This document shows positions 50,791-59,448 of a stretch of 64,000 nucleotides of DNA, in pieces (the stretch's first letter is position 1; each line of letters opens with the position of its first letter). Source of the stretch: Neopusillimonas maritima (GTDB lineage: Bacteria > Pseudomonadota > Gammaproteobacteria > Burkholderiales > Burkholderiaceae_B); assembly GCF_040930455.2 (NCBI RefSeq), contig NZ_CP170494.1; one strand, written 5' to 3'. A program made the position numbers and the translations under genes. The notes under the pieces are model-generated. The model had not been told where the DNA came from. It did no database searches and saw only the letters and a list, made by a program, of their open reading frames with translations.

Positions 50791-51663
50791 ATGCTGTTGA
50801 ATTGGGTGCGCAAAGTGCTTCTCGCTGCTGTATGCAGTGTTTTGTTTGCAGGCGCAAGCGTTGCGCAATCGTTGGAGCAACAAGAATACCCTCCGGATCA
50901 GCAGGTGCAAGAAACCGCCCGTGCTGAAGGGGCAGGGCAAAACACCTCAAATTCATTGGCTGCTTCTCAACAGGAACCGCTTGAGCCTATGGTTCAGCCT
51001 GATCAGGTCAAAAAGCGGTTCGAGGATCGTTTTCCCGGCGTCGAAATCGTGGCTGTTCGTCATACGCCATTCAATGACTTGTACGAAGTGCAGGTTGGCA
51101 ATGATTTGGTTTATAGCGATGCCGAAGTGCGTTTTGTCATGCAAGGGTCGCTAATCGATGCCGTCGACCGTATCGATTTAACGGCCAAACGCCTGCACAG
51201 TTTGAACCAGGTCAATTTCGACGAATTGCCGCTCGATAAAGCCATTAAACAAGTCACTGGGGACGGCAGTCGGGTCATGGTGGCATTTGAAGATCCGAAT
51301 TGCGGTTATTGTCGTCGCTTGCATCAAACGCTAACCCAAATCGATAACGTGACGGTTTACACGTTATTGTTCCCGATTCTTTCGCCTGACTCACATGAAA
51401 AAGCGCGCGATATCTGGTGTGCGGAAGATCCTGCTGCTGCGTGGCGTCAGTGGATGCTCAATGGTGTCAAGCCTGTACAGCGTGAATGTGAGACACCAGT
51501 AGCGGAAATTACCGCCCTTGCGCGCAAGTTGCGTATCACGGGTACACCGGCTTTATTCTTCCCTGATAACACGCGCGTAAATGGTGCCATGCCGTTGGAA
51601 AATTTGCGGGCAAAGCTTGAAAGCCAGGATGAGGCGGGGAGTCAGAGCGCACAAGCGCAGTAG
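50791..51663 (+). CDS. dsbC: Thiol:disulfide interchange protein DsbC
   Basis: This periplasmic disulfide isomerase has 290 residues. A signal peptide (VLLAAVCSVLFAGASVAQS) is followed by about 60 Gln/Glu-rich residues that precede the dimerisation domain, longer than usual. The thioredoxin domain has the CGYC active site in FEDPNCGYCRRLHQ and the cis-proline in TGTPALFF. AAGGAG precedes the ATG at 50791. It is convergent with a LysR regulator gene. Confidence 0.92.
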   Translation: MLLNWVRKVLLAAVCSVLFAGASVAQSLEQQEYPPDQQVQETARAEGAGQNTSNSLAASQQEPLEPMVQPDQVKKRFEDRFPGVEIVAVRHTPFNDLYEVQVGNDLVYSDAEVRFVMQGSLIDAVDRIDLTAKRLHSLNQVNFDELPLDKAIKQVTGDGSRVMVAFEDPNCGYCRRLHQTLTQIDNVTVYTLLFPILSPDSHEKARDIWCAEDPAAAWRQWMLNGVKPVQRECETPVAEITALARKLRITGTPALFFPDNTRVNGAMPLENLRAKLESQDEAGSQSAQAQ

Positions 51664-51690
51664 TGCGGTCGCGCGCGTGGGGCGTGCGGA

Positions 51691-52623
51691 TTAAAGGCGT
51701 TCTTCCGGCGGCCCCTGAACGGAAGTGGCGAACAGGTTGAAAATGAGTTGTCGCAGCCATTGGTTGCCCGGGTCACGATGATACCGGGCATGCCAGAACA
51801 GGTTGATTTCCACTTTTGGCAAATCAATCGGATGCGCAACATAACTTAAGCTTAAGGGGCTTGCATACCGCAAAGCATAGAGTTCTGGAACGGTGGCAAT
51901 CATGTCTGAGGTTTGCACAATGTGGCCGACAGCCACAAAGTGTGGAACAAGCAGACGGATGCGACGTTTGCCCGTTCCGCTCTCGATTATTTCGTCGGCC
52001 CGGTCGTGTCCTGTTCCTTCCGAAACAACGCGCACGTGTTCCGAAGCGAAAAACTCGCGACGGGTAATCGCGCCTTTATCTAACGCATGTCCTTTGCGAA
52101 ACATACAAACATAACGTTGCAGGAAAAGTCGTTGTTGATGAAATCCGGTAATCAATTGAGGAAGAAGGCCGATGGCCAAGTCCACTTGCCCGGCCTCCAT
52201 GGCTTCTCGCAGGCTGCCGCGATGGTCACGAACAGTGCTAAGGGTAACGTCAGGTGCAATTTCGTCCAATGCGGCCATCAAGCGGGGAAGGAACTCAATT
52301 TCACCCAGATCGCTCATGCCGATAATGAATTTACGCCGGCTTTCGTAGGGGCGAAATTCGGACTGTTGATTCAGTGTTTCATACAAAAGCTCAAGCGCGT
52401 GGTTTACAGGTTCTGCCATGGCACTGGCGTACGGCGTGGGCATCATGCCTTTCGGGGTGCGAATAAACAAGTCGTCTTGGGTCAGTTGGCGCAAACGCTT
52501 CAGCGAATGGCTGACTGCGGGCTGGCTCAGCCCCAAGCGTTCCGCCGCAGCCGATACACTGCGTTCCACGAGAAGTTCCCGGAACACCAAAAGTAGATTC
52601 AAATCAACGTCTTTGAGTTCCAC
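51691..52623 (-). CDS. LysR-family regulator, NahR/NagR/DntR-like
   Basis: This 310-residue LysR protein resembles NahR and relatives, which respond to salicylate and similar acids. The N-terminus LKDVDLNLLLVFRELLVERSVSAAAERLGLSQPAVSHSLKRLRQ is close to theirs, and RTPKGMMPTPYA is another shared trait. The start is GTG with AGGG upstream. It is divergent from the Rieske oxygenase operon, and a perfect palindrome at 52633-52646 lies within ten bases of its start. It likely activates that operon. The effector is a guess. Confidence 0.92.
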   Translation of the reverse strand: MELKDVDLNLLLVFRELLVERSVSAAAERLGLSQPAVSHSLKRLRQLTQDDLFIRTPKGMMPTPYASAMAEPVNHALELLYETLNQQSEFRPYESRRKFIIGMSDLGEIEFLPRLMAALDEIAPDVTLSTVRDHRGSLREAMEAGQVDLAIGLLPQLITGFHQQRLFLQRYVCMFRKGHALDKGAITRREFFASEHVRVVSEGTGHDRADEIIESGTGKRRIRLLVPHFVAVGHIVQTSDMIATVPELYALRYASPLSLSYVAHPIDLPKVEINLFWHARYHRDPGNQWLRQLIFNLFATSVQGPPEERL

Positions 52624-52632
52624 TATTCACCC

Positions 52633-52646
52633 TATGAATATTCATA
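52633..52646. promoter_or_regulatory. Palindromic operator between LysR gene and oxygenase operon
   Basis: TATGAATATTCATA is a perfect 14-bp palindrome ten bases before the LysR start and 114 bases before the oxygenase start. CCTAT and ATAGG (52631-52635 and 52661-52665) flank it more widely. It is a likely LysR autoregulation and activation site. Confidence 0.6.
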
Positions 52647-52759
52647 ATTAATTAAATTCTATAGGTAAATGGTAATGCCTTCTTTATACTTTTTGGTTCA
52701 CGCTGATTTAATGCTGCTGCCAATCGAGAACAATGGTATTTGCAGCCAAGGAGAAAACA

Positions 52760-54022
52760 ATGAATCAGGTTCCTGAAGTGTTTCCCAAAAATCCTAAATG
52801 GGAAGGAGAAGGTAAAAGCCGTATTCCTTTTTGGGCCTACACCGATTCGGACATTTACAAGCGCGAGTTGGAGCGTTTGTTCTACAAAAACCATTGGTGC
52901 TACGTAGGGCTGGAAGCCGAAGTCCCGAATCCCGGCGATTTCAAGCGCACCGTCATTGGAGAGCGCTCCGTCATCATGACGCGTGATCTCGATGGTGAAA
53001 TCAATGTTATTGAAAACGTCTGTGCACACCGCGGTATGCAGTTCTGTAGAAAGCGTCATGGCAACGCAAAAGAAATGGTATGCCCGTATCACCAGTGGAA
53101 CTACAGTTTGAAAGGTGATTTGCAAGGCGTGCCGTTTTTGCGTGGGGTAAAGCGCGACGGGCAGGTGCAAGGCGGTATGCCCAAAGAGTTTAAAACCAAA
53201 GAACACAGCCTGAACAAGCTTAAAGTGGCCACGCGCGGTGGTGTTGTCTTTGCGTCTTTCGACCACGACATCGAAAGCTTTGAAGATTTTCTCGGGCCCG
53301 AAATTCTTCATTATTTCGACCGTCTTTTTAATGGCCGGCAGCTGAAGATATTAGGTTATAACCGCCAGCGTATTCCAGGCAACTGGAAGCTGATGCAGGA
53401 AAACATTAAAGATCCTTACCACCCAGGTTTGCTACATACCTGGTTTATTACTTATGGCTTGTGGCGGGCCGATAACAAATCCGCCTTGCGCATGGATGAT
53501 CAGCGTCGTCATGCGGCAATGATTTCCACGCGTGGAAATGCGCAAACAAAAAATGAGGTAACCACGGGTATTACCAGTTTTAAAGAGTCGATGGAAATCA
53601 ACGACAAGCGCTTGCTCGATATCGTGCATGAAGACTGGTGGGGTGAGCCCACGGCGGTCATGATGACGATCTTCCCCAGCGTGATTTTCCAGCAGCAGGT
53701 GAACAGTGTTTCCACTCGCCATATTCAGCCCGATGGGCATGGGTCTTTCGATTTCGTATGGACGCATTTCGGCTTCGAGGATGACACGCCTGAAATGACG
53801 CAACGCCGTTTGATTCAGGCCAATTTATTTGGTCCGGCTGGTTTTGTCTCTGCCGATGACGGCGAAGTGATCGAGTTCTCGCAATCGGGGTTCGAGCAAA
53901 AACCCTACCATCGCGCGCTTGCAGAGCTTGGTGGTTACGAGGCCGAAAACACCGAACATATGGTGACGGAAACCCTTATTCGGGGTATGTATGAATACTG
54001 GCGCAAAGTCATGGAGATTTAA
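52760..54022 (+). CDS. Rieske dioxygenase large subunit (salicylate 5-hydroxylase/anthranilate dioxygenase type)
   Basis: This catalytic subunit has 420 residues. Rieske ligands are C88 and H90 (CAHRG) and C108 and H111 (CPYHQW). The mononuclear iron site has D218, H221 and H226 in NIKDPYHPGLLH, a form typical for the NagG/AndAc branch. AAGGAGA precedes the ATG at 52760. It works with the small subunit and ferredoxin encoded next; a reductase is not encoded here. The branch acts on ortho-substituted benzoates (salicylate, anthranilate), but this substrate is unknown. Confidence 0.9.
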   Translation: MNQVPEVFPKNPKWEGEGKSRIPFWAYTDSDIYKRELERLFYKNHWCYVGLEAEVPNPGDFKRTVIGERSVIMTRDLDGEINVIENVCAHRGMQFCRKRHGNAKEMVCPYHQWNYSLKGDLQGVPFLRGVKRDGQVQGGMPKEFKTKEHSLNKLKVATRGGVVFASFDHDIESFEDFLGPEILHYFDRLFNGRQLKILGYNRQRIPGNWKLMQENIKDPYHPGLLHTWFITYGLWRADNKSALRMDDQRRHAAMISTRGNAQTKNEVTTGITSFKESMEINDKRLLDIVHEDWWGEPTAVMMTIFPSVIFQQQVNSVSTRHIQPDGHGSFDFVWTHFGFEDDTPEMTQRRLIQANLFGPAGFVSADDGEVIEFSQSGFEQKPYHRALAELGGYEAENTEHMVTETLIRGMYEYWRKVMEI

Positions 54023-54024
54023 TC

Positions 54025-54495
54025 ATGGACCTGCAAACGTTTATTGCTTTGAACAAACTCTATGCCGATTACGCCGCGACCATTGACGCCGAAGATTGGG
54101 ATGGCTGGACGGAGTATTTCGTTGACGACTGTGAGTATAAAGTGCAGCCACGCGAAAACTTCGAGCGCGGCTTTCCGCTCGCAACGATGTGGTTTATTAG
54201 TAAAGGCATGTTGAAAGATCGGGCTTTCGGTATTTCGGAGACCTTGTTTCACGATCCTTATTATCAGCGCCATGTCGTCGGTGCTCCCCGCATTCTTAGT
54301 GCGGAAAACGGTGAAATTCAGTCAGAGGCGAACTATGCCGTATTTCGTACGAAATTGAACGGCGAGTCCACTGTCTTTAATGTGGGTCGCTACATTGATC
54401 GAATCGTACAAACCGATGAAGGCTTGAAATTCAAGTCACGCTTTTGTATTTACGATTCCGAAATGATTGCTAACTCTTTAATTTATCCAGTTTGA
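54025..54495 (+). CDS. Rieske dioxygenase small (beta) subunit
   Basis: This 156-residue protein has the cystatin-like fold of dioxygenase beta subunits (PF00866). Recognisable are LNKLYADYAATIDAEDWDGWTEYFVDDCEYKVQPRENFERG and the C-terminal FKSRFCIYDSEMIANSLIYPV. It stabilises the alpha3beta3 complex and follows the large subunit after two bases. Confidence 0.93.
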   Translation: MDLQTFIALNKLYADYAATIDAEDWDGWTEYFVDDCEYKVQPRENFERGFPLATMWFISKGMLKDRAFGISETLFHDPYYQRHVVGAPRILSAENGEIQSEANYAVFRTKLNGESTVFNVGRYIDRIVQTDEGLKFKSRFCIYDSEMIANSLIYPV

Positions 54496-54502
54496 GGTTT
54501 GT

Positions 54503-54823
54503 ATGGCAGATAACAATTGGGTCGACGTTCTTGATTCCGGGGCGTTACCTGAAGACGACGTGATTGGCGTGGAGGTTCAAGGCCGCGATATTGCAATCTA
54601 TGAATGCGAAGGCGAGTATTTCGCAACCGATAACATCTGTACTCATGGGCATGCCCGCTTGTGTGACGGCTTTCTGGAAGATGGTGAAATCGAGTGTCCT
54701 TTGCATCAAGGTCGCTTTGATATTCGCACGGGAAAAGCCCTTTGTGAGCCTCTTACAGAGGATATCCGGTCTTATCCCGTTAAGGTGGAACAAGGCCGGG
54801 TATGGCTTCAGCTTGAACAATAA
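54503..54823 (+). CDS. Rieske [2Fe-2S] ferredoxin of the dioxygenase
   Basis: This 106-residue Rieske ferredoxin has ligands C46, H48 (CTH), C65 and H68 (CPLH), fitting the NagAb/NahAb type. It carries electrons from a reductase to the oxygenase. The reductase gene is absent from the window, so the system may borrow one from elsewhere. It begins seven bases after the small subunit. Confidence 0.95.
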   Translation: MADNNWVDVLDSGALPEDDVIGVEVQGRDIAIYECEGEYFATDNICTHGHARLCDGFLEDGEIECPLHQGRFDIRTGKALCEPLTEDIRSYPVKVEQGRVWLQLEQ

Positions 54824-54902
54824 GTATTAATAAGATTAATAGACTTGGCCCTCGGTATTCTTCTACACTGGGGCCGCATAAATTAATCACCAAATAAACG
54901 GT

Positions 54903-54930
54903 CGTTGTATCTGAACTTATTAAAACAACG
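54903..54930. promoter_or_regulatory. Spaced inverted repeat before the second importer
   Basis: CGTTGT (54903-54908) and ACAACG (54925-54930) are inverted with 16 bases between them, 28 bases before the livH-type gene. A weak GGCCC/GGGCC stem (54847-54875) precedes it. Function is uncertain. Confidence 0.3.
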
Positions 54931-54957
54931 CAGCGGCCCACCAAAGGACGAGACAAA

Positions 54958-55881
54958 ATGTTGAGTGCAATGCTGGTGTTTTCCCAGTTGCTCAACGGCC
55001 TGCAATATGGCGTTTTGCTATTTTTGCTTGCGGCCGGTTTGACGCTGGTTTTCGGCATCATGAGCTTTGTGAATCTGGCTCATGGGGCTTTGTACATGAT
55101 GGGCGCTTATTTCGCCGCCCTGACTTTCAAGCATACCGAATCTTTAACGTTGGCATTCGCGGCGGCGGTGTTTGGCAGTATCCTGCTGGGCATTGTGCTT
55201 GAGCGTCTGGCGGTGTCCAAATTGTATTCGCGTGATCACCTGGACCATGTGCTGGTAACGTTTGGGCTTGTGCTGTTCTTTAATGAAGTTGTTCAGATCC
55301 TTTGGGGCACGCAACCCTACTTCCTGCCGGTGCCAAGTTGGCTCGACAGCACCATCAGTATTTTTGGGGTGACTTACCCTGCTTATCGTTTCGCCATTAT
55401 TGTGGTGGGGTTGCTTGTTGCGGTGGGTGCCCATGCCTTAATTCATCGCACCCGTCTGGGCATGCTCATTCGGGCCGGTTCGGTCAATCCACGTATGGTG
55501 GGAGCCCTGGGCGTCAATATCAAGTTTTTGAATGCCTTGTTATTTGCGTTGGGTGCCGGTTTGGCCGGGCTGGCCGGCGTCATGGCTAGTCCGATTCTGG
55601 CCATTCAGTCGGGCATGGGTGATCACGTGCTTATTACCACTTTGGTTGTGATTGTCATTGGAGGTATCGGCTCGGTCAGTGGCGCGTTTTATGCCGCTTT
55701 AATTGTCGGGGTGGTCGATACCATGGGAAGGGCCTTCCTGCCGCTTATATTCAGAGGCTTCATGGAGCGAGATCTGGCTAATGCGGCAGGCCCGGCAGTG
55801 GCTTCCATGCTGATTTACGTGTTGATGGCGGTGGTGCTGGCCATGCGTCCTCACGGTTTGTTTGCACCAAACAGGGGCTGA
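54958..55881 (+). CDS. ABC transporter permease, LivH type (second importer)
   Basis: This 307-residue membrane protein has about eight membrane segments. It has the family traits LLAAGLTLVFGIMSFVNLAHGALYMMGAY, then RAGSVNPRMVGALGVNIKFLNALLFALGAGLAGLAGV. It forms the channel with the following LivM-type protein. The ligand is probably the oxygenase substrate, inferred from the surrounding genes. Confidence 0.93.
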   Translation: MLSAMLVFSQLLNGLQYGVLLFLLAAGLTLVFGIMSFVNLAHGALYMMGAYFAALTFKHTESLTLAFAAAVFGSILLGIVLERLAVSKLYSRDHLDHVLVTFGLVLFFNEVVQILWGTQPYFLPVPSWLDSTISIFGVTYPAYRFAIIVVGLLVAVGAHALIHRTRLGMLIRAGSVNPRMVGALGVNIKFLNALLFALGAGLAGLAGVMASPILAIQSGMGDHVLITTLVVIVIGGIGSVSGAFYAALIVGVVDTMGRAFLPLIFRGFMERDLANAAGPAVASMLIYVLMAVVLAMRPHGLFAPNRG

Positions 55882-55884
55882 GGC

Positions 55885-56892
55885 ATGACCAATACATTCA
55901 AGCTTAATTTCAACCGGCTGTTGCCATTCATTATTTTTGCCGGTTTGGTGGTGGTGCCTTTTTGGGGCTATGCCACCGACAGTAGTTTTTATGTGGCGTT
56001 TTTTGCGCGCGTCATGATTTATGCGATCGCCGCTGTAGCCTTGAACCTGGCGTTGGGATACGGTGGGTTGATTAGTTTGGGGCATGCGCTGTTCATGGGT
56101 TTGGGCGCTTATAGCGTTGCAATTCCTGCGTTCTACGGCATCGATAACGGCTGGTTGCAATTGCTTATTTGTGTCAGCAGTTGTGCCGTTATTGGCTACA
56201 TAACCGGCGCGATCAGTTTGCGCACGACCGGTATCGGTTTCATCATGATTACCCTGGCTTTTGCCCAAATGGGGTATTTCCTATTTGTGAGCTTGAAAGT
56301 GTACGGCGGCGATGATGGAACCAGTATCGCCAATACCAGCCAAATGCTGGGCTTGAACCTGGGAGACATTTACACGGTTTATGTGGTTGCGTTTTTGGTG
56401 CTTATTTTCTCGGTTTGGTGGATGGCGCGGTTACGTGCCTCTCCGTTTGGCATGGTCATTCGGGGTGCTCGACAAAACGCGCGTAGGGTCAATGCAATCG
56501 GGTTCCCCGCCCGCCGCTATCTTATCGGGGCGTATGTTTTGTCCGCAGTGCTCTGCGGTATTGCCGGGTTCTTGCTGGCCAATCTGAACGCCTTTGCCTC
56601 ACCTTCTTTGATGTCATGGATTATTTCCGGCGATCTCGTGGTCATGCTGGTCTTGGGCGGTATGGGTAGTGTTTTAGGGCCGTTATATGGTGCGTTTGCG
56701 TTCCTGGGGCTGGAAGAGATCTTGAAAATGATCACTACGCACTGGCTGGCGTTGTTCGGTTTGGCCATTGTGTTTATTGGCTTAATGGGCAAAAAGGGTA
56801 TTGTTGGATTCATGGATAACCTGACCTCCTGGTGCCGGCCTGAGGCCAGAAAGGACGGTACGGCTAGCGCAACTGAAAAGGAGGCGTCATGA
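55885..56892 (+). CDS. ABC transporter permease, LivM type (second importer)
   Basis: This 335-residue permease is hydrophobic throughout, with ALNLALGYGGLISLGHALFMGLGAY and RGARQNARRVNAIGFPARRYLIGAYVLSA. It differs from most LivM proteins by the sequence ARQNARRVNAIG at the ATPase-contact loop, still close to consensus. It overlaps the ATPase gene by four bases. Confidence 0.92.
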   Translation: MTNTFKLNFNRLLPFIIFAGLVVVPFWGYATDSSFYVAFFARVMIYAIAAVALNLALGYGGLISLGHALFMGLGAYSVAIPAFYGIDNGWLQLLICVSSCAVIGYITGAISLRTTGIGFIMITLAFAQMGYFLFVSLKVYGGDDGTSIANTSQMLGLNLGDIYTVYVVAFLVLIFSVWWMARLRASPFGMVIRGARQNARRVNAIGFPARRYLIGAYVLSAVLCGIAGFLLANLNAFASPSLMSWIISGDLVVMLVLGGMGSVLGPLYGAFAFLGLEEILKMITTHWLALFGLAIVFIGLMGKKGIVGFMDNLTSWCRPEARKDGTASATEKEAS

Positions 56893-57656
56893 CAACGATA
56901 GCCATGCAGACTCAAGGTCTGGTTAAGCGTTTTGGCGGCTTGCTGGTAACGGATTCCGTTTCGCTCGATTTGCGGCAAGGTGAATTGCATGCCGTGATCG
57001 GTCCGAATGGAGCGGGTAAAACCACATTAATTAATCAGTTAACCGGTGAGCTCTTTTCCGACCAGGGCGAAATTATGTTTGGCGGCCGGCCGATTACTTC
57101 GTTGCCGATATCCGAGCGGGCGCGGCTGGGGTTGTTGCGCTCGTATCAGATTACTTCTATTTTTGAAGAGTTTTCCGTTCTTGAAAATGTGGTTCTGGCG
57201 GCAATGGGCGCCAAAGAGCACGGCTTTTATTTTTGGAAGCCGTTATTAAGCTGGGGCCGACATGTACAAACCGCAAATGACGCGTTGAAGATCACCAATT
57301 TGGTTGACCGGGCGCAGGCTTGTGCCGCCGAGTTAGCCTATGGTGAGCGGCGCCAGCTTGAGTTGGCCATGGCGTTGGCTGCAAAGCCCCAGGTTTTGTT
57401 GCTGGACGAACCTATGGCGGGGATGAGTCCGCAAGAATCCGCCGATGTCATTGAGATGCTGAAAAGGCTCAAGAAAACGCATTCTATTTTGCTGATCGAG
57501 CATGACATGGATGCGGTTTTTGCCTTGGCGGACCGCATTACTGTGCTGGTTTACGGCAAAGTGCTGCGCACCGGCACACCCGATGAGATTCGAAATGATC
57601 CCGAAGTGAAGTCAGTTTATTTGGGCGATGAAATTACAGAGCAGGCGGCAACATGA
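56889..57656 (+). CDS. ABC transporter ATP-binding protein, LivG type (second importer)
   Basis: This ATPase has 255 residues, with Walker A GPNGAGKTTLINQLTG, signature LAYGERRQLELAMALA, Walker B VLLLDEPMAGMSP and switch LLIEHDMDAVF. All are normal for LivG. It overlaps the LivM gene and the following LivF gene by four bases each. Confidence 0.94.
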   Translation: MTTIAMQTQGLVKRFGGLLVTDSVSLDLRQGELHAVIGPNGAGKTTLINQLTGELFSDQGEIMFGGRPITSLPISERARLGLLRSYQITSIFEEFSVLENVVLAAMGAKEHGFYFWKPLLSWGRHVQTANDALKITNLVDRAQACAAELAYGERRQLELAMALAAKPQVLLLDEPMAGMSPQESADVIEMLKRLKKTHSILLIEHDMDAVFALADRITVLVYGKVLRTGTPDEIRNDPEVKSVYLGDEITEQAAT

Positions 57657-58366
57657 GTCGTTTATTATCAGTACAAGACATACAGGCTTCTTATGGACAC
57701 GCTCAGGCTCTATTCGGGGTCTCGTTCGATGTCGACGCAGGTGAGGTTGTAACGCTGTTGGGGCGCAACGGTATGGGGCGTTCAACCGCCATCAAGTGCT
57801 TGTTCGGCTTGCTCCCGGTATCGGCCGGGTCAATTGCTTTCAGAGATCAGCCCGTACACGCGTTGCCCTCATACAGTATTGCCCGATTGGGCCTGGGTTT
57901 GGTGCCCGAAGGGCGTCAAGTGTTTCCCAATTTGTCGGTTGAAGAGAACTTGGTCGCAACAGCCCGTGCGCCGGTTGATGCTGTGATCGAGCCTTGGACG
58001 CTTAAACGTATATATGGTTTTTTCCCTCGGCTCGAAGAACGTAAATCGAACCTGGGTAGTCAGTTGTCGGGCGGAGAGCAGCAAATGCTGGCAATAGGTC
58101 GCGCCCTGATGACCAACCCGCGTCTTTTGGTGCTGGACGAGGCGACCGAAGGGCTGGCGCCTATTGTTCGTGCCGAAATCTGGCAGGCGTTGACCGCGCT
58201 CAAGAAAGAGGGCGTGTCGCAAATTGTGGTGGATAAAAACGTCAGTGCCCTAACTACATTCTCCGATCGACACTATATTCTGGAGAAAGGCCGGGTTGTG
58301 TGGAGCGGCACGAATGCCGATTTGAAGCAAAACCCCGACATCGTGCATCAATACATGGGGGTTTAA
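57653..58366 (+). CDS. ABC transporter ATP-binding protein, LivF type, with Walker A Lys-to-Arg change
   Basis: This 237-residue ATPase has a normal signature (LSGGEQQMLAIGRAL) and Walker B (RLLVLDEATEGLAP). Walker A is GRNGMGRST: the lysine that holds the ATP phosphates is arginine at position 43 (codon CGT at 57779-57781). The switch region is VDKNVSAL in place of VEQN. The change may lower hydrolysis, but similar arginine forms occur in some LivF proteins as far as I recall. The partner LivG is intact, so one site may dominate. Confidence 0.92.
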   Translation: MSRLLSVQDIQASYGHAQALFGVSFDVDAGEVVTLLGRNGMGRSTAIKCLFGLLPVSAGSIAFRDQPVHALPSYSIARLGLGLVPEGRQVFPNLSVEENLVATARAPVDAVIEPWTLKRIYGFFPRLEERKSNLGSQLSGGEQQMLAIGRALMTNPRLLVLDEATEGLAPIVRAEIWQALTALKKEGVSQIVVDKNVSALTTFSDRHYILEKGRVVWSGTNADLKQNPDIVHQYMGV

Positions 58367-58373
58367 AGTCTCG

Positions 58374-59279
58374 ATGAAAGACCTGAATCTGCTCTACGTT
58401 TTTGAAGCGATGTGGCGCGACAGGTCTGTGACTCAAGCCGCCGACAACCTGGGTGTTACCCAGGCGGCGGTTAGTAGTGCTCTGAAGCGTTTGCGGCTTG
58501 AGTACGGCGACAAGCTTTTTACTCAGGTAGGGCGACGTATGGAGCCGACTCCTTACGCCGTAGAGCTTGCCCAGCCCCTAATGGGGGCGTTGGCAATGGT
58601 GCGCAAGGCGTCGAATGTCCATACCCCATTCGATCCTACCGCAGCACGTCGTCAATTCACGATTCGTACACGGGATATCGGTGAGGTCGTGTACTTCCCT
58701 CGTATTCTGCAAGAAGTGACCAAAGTTGCTCCTGGCGTGCGAATCCGCACTACATTCCAACCGATTGACGACACGCTGAGCGGTTTGGCTACGGGGCGTA
58801 TTGACCTGGCCTTGGGTTTCTTGCCGTCTCTTGAAACAGCCATCCACCGAAAAGTATTGTTTAAACAATATTATGTTTGCGTCATGCGCAAGGGTCATCC
58901 GCTGGCTAAAAAGAAGCTCACTCACGACCTGTTTCGACGGCAGCACCATTTATTGGTGGAGTATTCCGGTAGCGGCCATCTGGTGATTGAGAAGGCTTTG
59001 ATTGAGGCGGGCGCGCGCAACAACATTAAATTAAGACTGCCTCAATACCTGTCTGCGCCCCATTTTATTATTTCGTCGGATATGGTGTGGTGTGCGCCGG
59101 TACTTTTGGCGGAAACGCTGGCGCAGCATTACGACTTGGTGATCAAGCCGGTGCCGCTGGAGTTGCCTACTTTTGAGATTGCACTTTATTGGCATGATCG
59201 GTTTCATCGTGATCCGGCCAATAAATGGTTACGTGAGTTAATCGCGCAAATTTATGGGGCGACATTGGCGGGAAACTAA
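58374..59279 (+). CDS. LysR-family regulator of the second catabolic region
   Basis: This 301-residue LysR protein opens with MKDLNLLYVFEAMWRDRSVTQAADNLGVTQAAVSSALKRLR and has RMEPTPYA, traits shared with NahR-type regulators. It follows the importer ATPase by seven bases and may be co-transcribed with it. A 23-bp palindrome downstream (59347-59369) sits in the promoter of the next operon and is its likely target. The effector is unknown. Confidence 0.92.
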   Translation: MKDLNLLYVFEAMWRDRSVTQAADNLGVTQAAVSSALKRLRLEYGDKLFTQVGRRMEPTPYAVELAQPLMGALAMVRKASNVHTPFDPTAARRQFTIRTRDIGEVVYFPRILQEVTKVAPGVRIRTTFQPIDDTLSGLATGRIDLALGFLPSLETAIHRKVLFKQYYVCVMRKGHPLAKKKLTHDLFRRQHHLLVEYSGSGHLVIEKALIEAGARNNIKLRLPQYLSAPHFIISSDMVWCAPVLLAETLAQHYDLVIKPVPLELPTFEIALYWHDRFHRDPANKWLRELIAQIYGATLAGN

Positions 59280-59346
59280 GCCTCGCAGTGCTTTCCCCAG
59301 GTGTAATGAGTCCGCTGCAATAATTTCTGCAAGGCTCGACCGCCCA

Positions 59347-59369
59347 ATGTATAAATGGTGTTTATACAT
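59347..59369. promoter_or_regulatory. Perfect 9-bp inverted repeat, operator of the ring-cleavage operon
   Basis: ATGTATAAA (59347-59355) and TTTATACAT (59361-59369) are perfectly inverted around TGGTG, 80 bases before the operon start. The centre fits the LysR pattern T-N11-A (TAAATGGTGTTTA). The neighbouring LysR protein is the obvious candidate. Confidence 0.7.
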
Positions 59370-59448
59370 CATCATCAATCCGACGCTATAGCTTTGGCTC
59401 ACCCTACTCTCTAGAATAAGCATTAAAGCAAAATACCAAGGAGACAAA

